DNA of 64,000 nt from positions 1,116,001 to 1,180,000 of the forward strand of contig NZ_FXXL01000007.1 in NCBI RefSeq assembly GCF_900184685.1, given 5' to 3'. The stretch is from Butyricimonas sp. Marseille-P3923. Lineage in GTDB: Bacteria; Bacteroidota; Bacteroidia; Bacteroidales; Marinifilaceae. Below are positions 51,790 to 61,600 of the stretch, in pieces; within the stretch, counting starts at the first letter, position 1, and each line of letters starts with the position of its first letter. Both the position numbers and the translations under genes were made by a program. The notes beneath the pieces were generated by a model that saw only the letters and a program-made list of their open reading frames with translations, was not told the DNA's origin and did no database searches.

Positions 51790-51824
51790 AAAAAAACTTC
51801 GGAAATTAATTCCGAAGTTTTTTT
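51790..51824. terminator. Bidirectional terminator between tRNA-Asp and rclA
   Basis: A 15-bp stem (AAAAAAACTTCGGAA / TTCCGAAGTTTTTTT) with a short loop. It ends tRNA transcription on the plus strand and the rclA transcript on the minus strand. Confidence 0.85.
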
Positions 51825-51832
51825 ATGCCTTT

Positions 51833-53203
51833 TCACGAAAGTAACTGATTCATCGACTCGCTCATACTGGGGTGAGTGTAAATGAAATCCCGCAAAAACG
51901 TGTAATCCAAATCCGCTTTCATCGCCAAAGCGACCAGATTAATCACTTCGCTTGCTTCCGGACCGAATAAAGTACACCCAAGAATTTTATTGGTTTTCTT
52001 GTCAATAATGACTTTGAATAAACCGTTGGTTTCTCCTAATATTTTCACTCTCGGGATAGCTGCCACGGGTAATTTCTTAATGATAATGTCAAGGTTTTGT
52101 TTACGGGCATCGTCTTCATTTATCCCGATACGAGCCAAAGGTGGATCAATGAACACGGAATAGCTCACGGGTAAACGGTCATTTTGGTCACGCTCCTTGT
52201 TACCGAATAGATCCTCACGGATAATTCGATAGTCATCCAATGATATATACGTGAATTGTAATCCGCCTTTCACGTCACCAATGGCACGAATGGCAGGTTG
52301 TGTAGTCCGTAAATGTTCATCTACAATAATAGCGCCCCGATCATCAATCTTTACCCCGGCTGCCTCTAAATTAAGCCCTGTCGTGTAAGGTCTGCGTCCC
52401 GTGGCCAATAATACCGCATCAGCCTCCAGACTAAACGCCACATTCGCTTGCATATCCATGAATTTAACAGATGCTTTATTCCCCGTGTTCACGATAGACT
52501 GCACCTTCGCACCCACGCGGAATACAATCCCTTTCTTCTCCAAGGCTTTTTTCACTTCTTCCGCGATATCCCTGTCTTCACGAGGTATAAGTTCGGGAAA
52601 GCCTTCCAGCACAGTCACCCGTGAACCGAAAGACGCATAGATCGATGCAAATTCCAACCCGACGTACCCGCCACCGACGATAACCAACTCGCGGGGAAGC
52701 CCGGTAACTTCCATTATCGAGGTACTGGTATACACGAACGGGTTGTTCTCGATTCCTTCTATCGCCGGAATAACTGTTTCCGCCCCGGTATTGATAAATA
52801 TATGCTTTGATTTCAATTCCACTCTTTCCTCTTTCATCTGCACGACAACAATCTCGGGTGATACAAATGATCCCGTTCCGGTATACACGGTGATATTCGG
52901 ATCATCCGCCAAGTTATGGAAATTTTTATCTCTAAGAGTACCGGTAACATCTTCTTTTATCGAGATTGCTTGTCGATAAAATTCTGCTTTTTCCTCGAAA
53001 GACGAGTCCTTTAACCGGGTAGCGAATTTCGCTTGATATACCAATGCCTTCGTGGGAATGCATCCGATATTGATACATGTACCTCCATACATTTTATCCG
53101 AACGTTCAATCATGGCAACAGTCCATCCTCGTTTTGCCAGATCAGCGGCAAGCGTCTTTCCGCCTTTGCCGAAGCCGATAATAATCGCGTCAAATTCTTT
53201 CAT
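51833..53203 (-). CDS. rclA: RclA-type flavin disulfide oxidoreductase
   Basis: A 456-residue enzyme of the pyridine nucleotide-disulfide reductase family. The FAD motif is IIIGFGKGGKT, the redox pair CINIGC (Cys43 and Cys48), the NAD(P)H motif VIVGGGYVGLEFA, and the C-terminal His in YTHPSMSE. In E. coli RclA is the reactive-chlorine-induced Cu(II) reductase; the adjacent RclC-like gene supports that identity over mercuric reductase or lipoamide dehydrogenase. The full length is preserved. The neighbouring rcl genes are damaged. Confidence 0.88.
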   Translation of the reverse strand: MKEFDAIIIGFGKGGKTLAADLAKRGWTVAMIERSDKMYGGTCINIGCIPTKALVYQAKFATRLKDSSFEEKAEFYRQAISIKEDVTGTLRDKNFHNLADDPNITVYTGTGSFVSPEIVVVQMKEERVELKSKHIFINTGAETVIPAIEGIENNPFVYTSTSIMEVTGLPRELVIVGGGYVGLEFASIYASFGSRVTVLEGFPELIPREDRDIAEEVKKALEKKGIVFRVGAKVQSIVNTGNKASVKFMDMQANVAFSLEADAVLLATGRRPYTTGLNLEAAGVKIDDRGAIIVDEHLRTTQPAIRAIGDVKGGLQFTYISLDDYRIIREDLFGNKERDQNDRLPVSYSVFIDPPLARIGINEDDARKQNLDIIIKKLPVAAIPRVKILGETNGLFKVIIDKKTNKILGCTLFGPEASEVINLVALAMKADLDYTFLRDFIYTHPSMSESMNQLLS

Positions 53204-53209
53204 AACCTT

Positions 53210-53626
53210 CTATTTTAATTGATTCAAAACTCTTTTCGCGCTATCAGAGAGCACGACAAGCGCTCCCGCCAAAATAGCCGTATCTTTTATAACCAGTCGT
53301 CCCGCCCCCGTCAACAACGGGAAACCGTGTTCACCACTTCCCCAATCGGGAACCCATACTTCGGGAGTGGTCACGAGAAACTTGTACTCTCCCTCTTTCA
53401 ACTTATAATCTTTATATTCCGGGGCGCTCTTCGTGTAAAAGAAACTCATAAAAGGACTATTAGCCACGAAAGGCACTATTCCCTCCGCCTCGTAATTCCA
53501 GAATTTCAGTCCGCCAATCCACACGAAAATCACAAGAATAGCTACCCGTATCAGGTTAATACCTAATTTCTGACTTGAAGCAGCAACACGCGAAAACGTA
53601 ACAAACAAAGAAGATAATTTCGCCAT
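53210..53626 (-). CDS. rclC: RclC/DUF417 family membrane protein, internally shortened
   Basis: A 138-residue protein that matches both ends of RclC (E. coli about 197 residues). The N-terminal part (LIRVAILVIFVWIGGLKF, YEAEGIVPFVANSPFMSFF) is followed at KEGEYK directly by FLVTTPEVWVP and the C-terminal part (GFPLLTGAGRLVIKD). Judged against my memory of the family, about 55 residues holding the middle transmembrane helices are missing in frame, so it is likely non-functional or altered. It starts 6 bp after rclA's start region on the same strand, i.e. lies directly upstream of rclA. Damage is inferred, not proven. Confidence 0.75.
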   Translation of the reverse strand: MAKLSSLFVTFSRVAASSQKLGINLIRVAILVIFVWIGGLKFWNYEAEGIVPFVANSPFMSFFYTKSAPEYKDYKLKEGEYKFLVTTPEVWVPDWGSGEHGFPLLTGAGRLVIKDTAILAGALVVLSDSAKRVLNQLK

Positions 53627-53720
53627 TATTTTAATCTAAATTTAAGGGTTATACGTATGACACAAAATTCGTTCGTTTTTCCCTTTCAAAAAATGGCGAT
53701 TTTTCCGTATTAGTTGGCGA

Positions 53721-54273
53721 TTATTCCTGTTTTTCCCTATTCCGGTACTCGGATATGCTTTCTTGAGTCATTTTCTTGAAAAAGCGACTGAAAGCAGCCA
53801 AATCTTCAAATCCCAGAATATTACCGATTTCTTTCGCACTTTTACTCGTGTATAGCAATAGCCGTTTTGCCTCCGCCTCCACACGTTCATGGATTACCCG
53901 AAATATCCTTCAGCATGATAACTTGCTTCGGTGTCAACTTCAATTTCAAGACATTGGACGAACCGTTAAACAAGAACCCGTTACATGACACTTCACTATC
54001 ATGCCCGAATATGCAATAAAAATTACTGTTAAAGAGTAAGCTCAAGTATTCCCCGTCCACCTCCTTCACCTCGATATGATGCAAAGGCGTCAGCGATATG
54101 AGTTCATTCTCGTCGATTCGCACCGCAACATGATCTATTTCTATCACCAACGACCCTTTCTGCACCCATATCAACTTGTACAGGCTCTTATTTCGCTTTA
54201 AAGATTCATTCTCGTGAAAATTGGAAGTCATAGCGACATTTCCGTTCAATCGTGTATTAAGACAATATTCCAT
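53721..54273 (-). pseudogene. AraC-family regulator of the rcl locus, deleted and frameshifted
   Basis: The first 128 codons (53887-54273) encode an AraC-type N-terminal sensor domain ending KLTPKQVIMLKDISGNP-stop. Immediately after, in another frame (53721-53891), comes a C-terminal AraC HTH half: ERVEAEAKRLLLYTSKSAKE, then IGNILGFEDLAAFSRFFKK. The middle (linker and first HTH helix, roughly 100 residues) is missing and the two parts are out of frame. It lies upstream of rclC and rclA on the same strand, so it was likely their regulator. Confidence 0.85.
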
Positions 54274-54612
54274 CCCGATCCTATTTTGAAACAAAAATAC
54301 AGAATAAAATCATTTATTTGTACCCCCCCCACCACATTCCGGGGAAATCAACCGGAGAAAAAGCGTAAATCAAGAATTACCACGCGATACTAGATACAAC
54401 CGACACGAATACTCCCACGAGAATTACATGGATATGAACTACATTTTCAAAGAAAAGAAAGAAAGCAGTTGGCGAGGTGTATGTCTATGGAATAAAATGT
54501 GTGCACTGATAAACGAAACCAACTGCTTTCAAAACACTCAAAAAAGGCTATCACAGCCGTTTTGCAAAAATACTACGATTATTCCTATTATCAAAATAAT
54601 TGAAAATATACA
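54274..54612. other. Non-coding gap with a wide inverted repeat
   Basis: No gene. It holds a C8 run near 54323 and a 12-bp inverted pair (GAAAGCAGTTGG at 54461-54472, CCAACTGCTTTC at 54519-54530) 46 bases apart. An open frame on the plus strand here has no family resemblance. Confidence 0.5.
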
Positions 54613-55719
54613 TTATTCTATACCTAGAAATTTTGGTAATACTTTTTCTAATTCTTCACTCGTGATATTTCGGGCAATGACTCTATTATTTTCATCTACC
54701 ATCAGATTAGCCGGTAACGACCAAATGCCATAATTCTCAATCATGATCTTCATTTTTTGTCCTCCAAGATCGGAAACCTGTATCCACGGAAGTTTATCAT
54801 CAGCTATTGCTTTTAACCATAATTCTCTTTTTGTATCTAACGAATAGCTGATCACCTCAAATCCTCGGGCATGGTATCGTTCATAAATAGGTCTAGTCGC
54901 ACGATTTTCCTCTCGACAACGTCCGCAATTAGAAGACCAAAAGTCTATTAATTTAATTCTTGAGCGGATTCCATATAACGATACCTCTTTTCCTTCGGGG
55001 GTAATCGAAACGAAATCCGGAACTGTAGCCCCGACAGCAATTTTTGCCAGTTTAGGCAATAATGCCGTTATATACTTTCCGGGAAGTGTTGTTTTCAATT
55101 CATCACAACAAAGATCAAATGCCTCTTGTACGTCACCTGCACTCATCCCCAAAGCCCTACGAGCCAAATCGTGTAAAACAAAAAATGTATTTCCATGCCT
55201 TTTCAAGAAAATACTCTTCTCTTGTTCCAACTCTTCCAATATCCTTGCTTGTTTTTCCCGAATTTCTCGAATTGCCACGGTATCACGATTCTTTGACGCT
55301 TCTGCAAATTCCCGTCCCGTATCATGTAATTTAAGCATCTTTTTTTCTTCTATTTGCATGAATTCCCGATTCAACTGTTGATTCCGTCCTCCACCACGAA
55401 CCTCCGGTGCTTCCTTCAGCTTGAATCTCACGTCAAAAACCTCATTATTCTCTAAAAAGAGGCGTACCCCCATCCTCCCTTCAACAACTAAAAATGCGCA
55501 GGAGACTTCGTCTACACGCCCGTTCATAGTAAACTTTCCATCCTTTATTTCCACTTTAGTTAAGGTATCCCTTCCCTCATAAATATCCCCGACCAACAAC
55601 GCTCTGCCTGTACTCATACCCTCCACACTCCCGTTAATTGTATATTGAGCCTGTAAACTACAAGCAATCAACACAAATCCGAGTAAACAACAACAATAAA
55701 TAATTCCTTTTATTTTCAT
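54613..55719 (-). CDS. TlpA-like thioredoxin-fold lipoprotein with DUF4369
   Basis: A 368-residue envelope protein. The signal peptide ends near VLIAC (Cys20) or after LQAQ. An N-terminal DUF4369 domain (YTINGSVEGMSTGRALL) and a helical middle part precede the thioredoxin fold, whose redox motif is CGRC (in DFWSSNCGRCREE). Such proteins are common behind SusCD loci in Odoribacteraceae-like genomes; they are thought to act on disulfides in the periplasm. It is the last gene of the SusCD set, 168 bp after the metallohydrolase. Confidence 0.88.
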   Translation of the reverse strand: MKIKGIIYCCCLLGFVLIACSLQAQYTINGSVEGMSTGRALLVGDIYEGRDTLTKVEIKDGKFTMNGRVDEVSCAFLVVEGRMGVRLFLENNEVFDVRFKLKEAPEVRGGGRNQQLNREFMQIEEKKMLKLHDTGREFAEASKNRDTVAIREIREKQARILEELEQEKSIFLKRHGNTFFVLHDLARRALGMSAGDVQEAFDLCCDELKTTLPGKYITALLPKLAKIAVGATVPDFVSITPEGKEVSLYGIRSRIKLIDFWSSNCGRCREENRATRPIYERYHARGFEVISYSLDTKRELWLKAIADDKLPWIQVSDLGGQKMKIMIENYGIWSLPANLMVDENNRVIARNITSEELEKVLPKFLGIE

Positions 55720-55886
55720 ATTTCAGTTTCCAAACCATTATACAATAAATATATCTCAAAAATCTCGTTTGCCTTTCTGTGTATCGTGAAGGCTCTCCTG
55801 CCAAGCGAGACTTTTAGGAGATCCTTCATTCCGTTCAATAAAACATAAGCTGTAAAACAAACTTTTGATCCCGACCTATGTCACTT

Positions 55887-57038
55887 TTATTTACTATCCA
55901 AAATCGCAGCATACCTAGTCACATCTATATCATAAGTCATTTTCATATATTCCACAACCAAATCATACTTGTCATTTATAATCTGATACCCCTTCCGCTC
56001 TAAAGACTCCTCCGCATCCAAAGGAAACATTTCTCGAATCTTCTCTTTCGAGTAAAGCATGGCCAAACGAATCATATTCAAAAAATCCAATAAAACCCTT
56101 TCGCTTATTCTCTCCGGAATAGAAGCATAATCTGGATTCATTTCTTGTGTTATTACCGGACTCCCGGGGAAACGAATTTCTTTAACAATCCACGGCATCC
56201 ATGTCGGAGTCCCATAATTAGTTGTAACCAAAGTAAAACTTTCAGAAACTTGTGGAGCAAACCCTCTGCGCAAAAAAGCATTTTCAGGATCTTTTTCAGG
56301 AGTCATACTTCCCGGCCTTAATCCCATGTCATAATTCTCTCTTGCTGTGACTTCATTCCAATAAGGATACTGTGCCCAAAACTCTTCTAACGAAACATAC
56401 CGTATGCCTATTTTATCTTCATAATTCGACATATCTTCAAACCCCGGTGCTACTTTATATTCCCCACTCGTGAAACCGGTTTTTATTCCGGGATAACTAA
56501 ATGTACAAGCCAGCGAATGAATCATTTTAGGCGTTAATTCTGCTTCCAACTCTTCGCTAGTAAAACTTAAACTCCAGTAATCAAAACCGGCCGTATTCAA
56601 TTGTACATGCTTCTTATATGTAGGAGAAACCGGATTATTATCTCTATAATCATTTACCAGATACAAATAAAGCGGCAATTGTTTCAAATGCTCTTTATTC
56701 GTTTTGTCCAAAGACCCCAATAACCATTCTTTTACCAAACCAAGATAAACTTGAATATCTTCATTACTGGGTTCATTACACACATATCTGGGATTCGTTG
56801 TTCCGAAACTTTCAGTCCATGTACGATTCAAATCTGTACTATCGACATCTTTATAAATAATATACATTCCCCAGTCTTTGGCAATCTGCTCTATTTCTTT
56901 ATCCCACGAGTTACTCCCTTGTGGAAATTCAAAACGTAACATACCAAACGAATCAATATTTCCCACGTTATCATCATCTGCACAAGATATACACCCTAGC
57001 AGAAATAACATAATCCAATATATCTGATTTTTAATCAT
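55887..57038 (-). CDS. Metallohydrolase-like lipoprotein of SusCD loci, HExxH lost
   Basis: A 383-residue lipoprotein (lipobox LGCISC) that by layout and context matches the substrate import-associated zinc metallohydrolase lipoprotein family found next to SusC/SusD. In that family an HExxH zinc motif lies near the middle, followed by a tyrosine-rich segment and YP; here the place is filled by HSLAC (His174-Cys178, in TPKMIHSLACTFSYPG), so both the catalytic Glu and the second His are gone. The reading frame is intact. Either the protein is non-catalytic or a different function is kept. It lies 21 bp after susD and is probably co-transcribed. Confidence 0.78.
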   Translation of the reverse strand: MIKNQIYWIMLFLLGCISCADDDNVGNIDSFGMLRFEFPQGSNSWDKEIEQIAKDWGMYIIYKDVDSTDLNRTWTESFGTTNPRYVCNEPSNEDIQVYLGLVKEWLLGSLDKTNKEHLKQLPLYLYLVNDYRDNNPVSPTYKKHVQLNTAGFDYWSLSFTSEELEAELTPKMIHSLACTFSYPGIKTGFTSGEYKVAPGFEDMSNYEDKIGIRYVSLEEFWAQYPYWNEVTARENYDMGLRPGSMTPEKDPENAFLRRGFAPQVSESFTLVTTNYGTPTWMPWIVKEIRFPGSPVITQEMNPDYASIPERISERVLLDFLNMIRLAMLYSKEKIREMFPLDAEESLERKGYQIINDKYDLVVEYMKMTYDIDVTRYAAILDSK

Positions 57039-57059
57039 ATTCTGTTTCTATTAAATTAT

Positions 57060-58622
57060 TTACAATTCTCCCTGAATATCATTTTGCTCCAAAGCCGGAT
57101 TATTCTCGAAAGCTGACGCCGGAAGCATTAAAGTAAAACCGGGATCATTCTTCTCAAGAACATACTCGATTGGATTGTGGTTACGATCGTACCAAACATG
57201 TTTCAATTTTTCCATTCCGTAACGCCGTAAATCAAACCAACGATGATGCTCGAAACAAAGTTCCCGACGACGTTCCGCCCGCACAAATTCCACCAAATCC
57301 CCTACCTTTGCTACCGTCAACTCTATGTATGTACCCGTGGGATACCTTTTCTCCCGCAATTTATCCAACCATTGCAATGCTTTTGTCTGACAAACTGCAT
57401 CACCTTCCGTCTTATATACCATTGCCGCCGCTTCCGCCGCATTCAGGTATGCTTCCGTTATTTTGAAGGCTATTCCCCAATCATTTCCCCATCCGGTGTT
57501 GAAATTATAATCCGTCCCTACTTTTAGTTTGCTCACGGGAATTCTGTATTTCGGTCCACTCTGTTTGGAAGTAATAGATTCCCATACCAGATAACGAGTC
57601 TTTCTTAAATCGTTCGGATCATAACTATTAATCAAATCATCCGAAGCCACACACACAACTGTCGATTTCTTAAAAGTTTCAGTTCCCTCCGTAACAACTA
57701 CTGTTACCGAAGTTATCGCCAAACTGATAATATCATTCAGATCACCAAGCATAAAAATGACCTCCGAATTATTCCAATCATAATAATTCGGGTAAGAAAG
57801 ATTACTATTCCGATCCGGTTCTTTTACCGTGTTCAAATCCTTTATCATGTAATCGTAGTTATTAATCACGGTTTCCGCATATCGCATCGCATCTTCCCAA
57901 TTTTCCATATACAAATATACCCGGGACAAAAGCAATTGGATAAAAGGCAAATTAACCCGTTTGTTTTTACGTAGCTGCTTTTCATCCGGTAAAGTTTTTA
58001 TCAGTCTTTCCGCTTCCCGCAAATCTCCCGTGATCTGGTCATATATTCTTTCCACTGTACTGCGCGGCATCGCATCCGTGGATAATCTCGATGTCAATTT
58101 CAAAGGAACTCCCGGTGCTTTTTTATCAACAGAATAAGGCTTCCCGTACAAATTAACCAAATGGAAATAATAGAAAGAACGTAAAGCTAAAGCTTGAGCC
58201 TTCACATCATTTTTTTCTTCTATTGTGCCTGCAACATCATCAAGATAATCCAACACGGCGTTACATCCCATTATCAAACGATATGAACTCGCATATGCAT
58301 TCCCAAAACCCGATAGTTTCGTGAACATATCTTTCGACCACGAGAAAGCCAATAGTGCTTTATTAAAATCATTCTCACTCTCGTCCACAATAGTCATATC
58401 CGGACGGGCTGCAACGTCATCGTCAAATAATCCTAATGTACTGTATAACATATTGGATGTAATCTGTACAGGACTATGGTAAGCATCTCCCAACAACAAT
58501 TCATCCAATGACTGAACCACCCTGGGCACATATTCGCTTTGTGATTTCGGTTCCAAAAAATCCTTGCAACCCAAGAATAACACCACCGATACCAACAGAC
58601 TATATTTCATTTTTCTATTCAT
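57060..58622 (-). CDS. RagB/SusD family nutrient-binding lipoprotein
   Basis: A 520-residue SusD-like lipoprotein with lipobox LFLGC and the following KDFLEP start. TPR-like helices dominate (ALALRSFYYFHLVNLYGKPY, PFIQLLLSRVYLYMENWEDA), and the C-terminal RRRELCFEHHRWFDLRR segment is typical of the family. It would cap the SusC barrel encoded upstream. The cargo is unknown. Confidence 0.92.
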   Translation of the reverse strand: MNRKMKYSLLVSVVLFLGCKDFLEPKSQSEYVPRVVQSLDELLLGDAYHSPVQITSNMLYSTLGLFDDDVAARPDMTIVDESENDFNKALLAFSWSKDMFTKLSGFGNAYASSYRLIMGCNAVLDYLDDVAGTIEEKNDVKAQALALRSFYYFHLVNLYGKPYSVDKKAPGVPLKLTSRLSTDAMPRSTVERIYDQITGDLREAERLIKTLPDEKQLRKNKRVNLPFIQLLLSRVYLYMENWEDAMRYAETVINNYDYMIKDLNTVKEPDRNSNLSYPNYYDWNNSEVIFMLGDLNDIISLAITSVTVVVTEGTETFKKSTVVCVASDDLINSYDPNDLRKTRYLVWESITSKQSGPKYRIPVSKLKVGTDYNFNTGWGNDWGIAFKITEAYLNAAEAAAMVYKTEGDAVCQTKALQWLDKLREKRYPTGTYIELTVAKVGDLVEFVRAERRRELCFEHHRWFDLRRYGMEKLKHVWYDRNHNPIEYVLEKNDPGFTLMLPASAFENNPALEQNDIQGEL

Positions 58623-58634
58623 AGAGCATTAAAT

Positions 58635-61600
58635 TTAAAAACCGATATTTACACCCAAAGAATAAGTCTTGGGTTGAATACTATTCCCCAATTCAGGGTC
58701 GAAACCATGGAATTTTTTACTTGCAAGCACGAACAGATTATTCATCGTGGCGTTCAATGACATACTTTTTATTCCCCAGCGGGCACACCACGTTCCATCT
58801 ATATTCCATGACAAAGACATTTGTTGGCAACGCAAAAAATCTGCACGAACAACCCGTAAATCCGAATTTTGCCACATACTATAAGGATCTACCGGAGTCC
58901 CGAATCCCGCACTTCCCTTATCCGGTAATGTTATGTATTCTTCTGTCTTACCCGTGTATACACTCGGTATACTGGTCGTTAACTCATCTCCCGGATGTTT
59001 CCAGCGTTTCAGTAACTCTTTGTCCAAGTTCACGTCAGAAGTCGGAATGCGTTGTCCTGCCGGGAAGGGATTAGGCAAACGTTTTTTCGCACCTAAAATT
59101 AGAGAGAAATTTGCCCCGAATGTCAAGCCTTTCCATCTCAAACGAGTAGTTAACCCTCCAGTGAAATCTGGTTCAGTTTTTCCTGAATACACAAGAAAAT
59201 CCGTTATTTCAGAAACCGTTCTTAAAATAAGATTACCATCATCATCTTTTATATATTCCCCGTTCCCATCTTGTTCGTAAATCAAGTTAAATTCCGGCAT
59301 TCCCGTGTCATGATTCAATCCTTTGTACGAGAAGGACCAGATACTCGATAGCGCATATCCTTTTTTCAATACCTTCGTACTACTTCCTTGCAAATAATCA
59401 TGATAACTAAATACATCTATAGATTGTGTCTTGGCCTTATTCCAATTCTTCGAAGAATTTAACCCGATTGTCCATGCCCAATCTTTCGTACGTACAGGCG
59501 TAACATTTAAAGTATACTCAACTCCCGAATTCGTCATTCTCCCGCCATTTATCTCCATTGACGATCTACCGTATTCCAGTGCAATATCCTGGCTCACGAT
59601 ATTATTCGACCTTTTCCGATAATACTCCAACGTCATCGTAATCCATTGCAACAACTGGACGTCTACCCCCAGATTCCATGTTTTCGTGCGTTCCCAACTC
59701 AAATCCGGATTAGGCAACCGAGAAACCGTTGACGTAAAACTACCATAATACTCTTTCGTCTCTCCCATCTTCAGAATCAGTTCAGGACTTACAGAATTTA
59801 CTGCATTTCCTTGTATACCATAAGAAACACGCAACAAAAACTGATTCAACACAGAAGAAATACTCTCCAACCACGATTCCCGAGCAACATTCCAAGACAA
59901 ACCAAATGAATAAGTCGGATCAAAACGTTTATTCTGGTCTTGACCGAAACGATTGGATGCATCATTACGCATGCTGAAATTGAACACGTAACGATTCATA
60001 AAAGAATAAGCCAATGTAGCAAACACAGAAAATTGATTGCTCATTTGAGATACACGTCCCCATCCTCTGCCATTGTATAATACATTCAAAATACCCCAAT
60101 CCCTTGTAGGATTATACCCGATAGCTTCCAATTTTTCAATAGGAGTCGGTTGAGTCACGGATTCACCTCGCTCTGCAGAGTAACCGAATGTCTTGTATGA
60201 CCTGTTTTTTGTTAACGATGAAGAAGATTCCGTTCCTAACAAAATATTTATTCGATGCTTCTCTGCAAAAGTTTTTTGAACAGTCACTTTATTTTGAATA
60301 TTCCACCCAGTGATTTCATCATTCTTGTTATACAACTCTCCCCCATACGGCAACATGGCAGCATTGTATTTCTCCGAACCGTATTCTTCCGTTCCATAGT
60401 CATATCCCCTATATTCTTTAGCGATATAATAGGTTTGAGCTCCCGCATATGATTCCGCATTCTTGTTTGAATTATTAATACCTCCCACAAATTCGTATTT
60501 CAACCAAGGGAAAATATCCCAAGAAAAATTCAAAGAACCGTTTATTGAAGATGTCCTATTTTTGGAATAACTGTGGTCTATCTCATTCAATATATTATAT
60601 TTCAAATAAAGAGCATCTCTATTATTCAATTTATAGCTTGCCCCCTTATCTTGATAATACAAATCGCCATTATCATCATAAGCAGGCACAGCCCGACTCG
60701 TTGATTGCGCGTAACCTATCGGATTCACCTCTGCCGCGTAACCGAGATTCTTGTTTATTACCCCGGAGAGTATCACGTCAACACGTAACTTCGGATGTAG
60801 CTGAACTCCCAGATTCATCCGTCCGGAAAGATTTTTCACATCATTCTTTACTTCCACCCCCGCTTGGTCATTGTATCCTAAAGAAACATTGTAAGTAACC
60901 TTTTCCGTTCCTCCCGACATACTTAGGTTATGGTTGTGACTAAATGAATTTCGGGTTAATATTTCAAACCAATTCGTGTTCAGGGATGCCAACTTCTTTA
61001 CCGCGACCTCCGCATCTACCGTCGTAATTTGTTTATCATAGAGCATTCGCATAATACCTTCATAAGTATTTATAGAAGCAGGTGGTACTTGCGTATAAAG
61101 AGCTCCTTGATCAAAAGCTTCTTTACTAAACTGTATTCGTTCCTCCGAATTCATCAGATTAAATTGCGCGTAATTAGGTTGAGCCCTAAAAGTGAACGTA
61201 CAACCGTAGTTCACGGTCAAACGCCCTTTCTCTCCCTTTTTGGTCGTGATCACAATTACCCCATTGGCAGCTTTAGAACCATAAATAGCCGTAGCAGCAG
61301 CATCTTTCAGCACGGTAATAGTTTCAATATCGGCAGGATTCAACCACGAAATCTGATTTCCCAGAATATTTTTCAAATCGTCTACCATCGCATCACTGGT
61401 ATTAATCGAAATCGGGTCCGGTTGAATAATTCCGTCTACTACCCACAAGGGATCTTGGTTACCCAATAATGTGGACGTGCCGCGAACACGAATCTTAGGC
61501 GATGTCCCTACGCGGGAACTCGTGTTCGTCACCATCATTCCCGCCACACGTCCTTGTAACATCTGATCGATCGAAGTATAGGAAGGCATCATTATATCAG

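Noticed and set aside
54320-54332. C8 homopolymer as a phase-variable tract
   Set aside because: No reading frame or evident promoter spans it, so slippage would have no visible effect.
54428-54733. Plus-strand open frame of 101 codons
   Set aside because: It overlaps the end of the TlpA-like gene antisense, has no family resemblance and its 5' half covers a wide inverted repeat.
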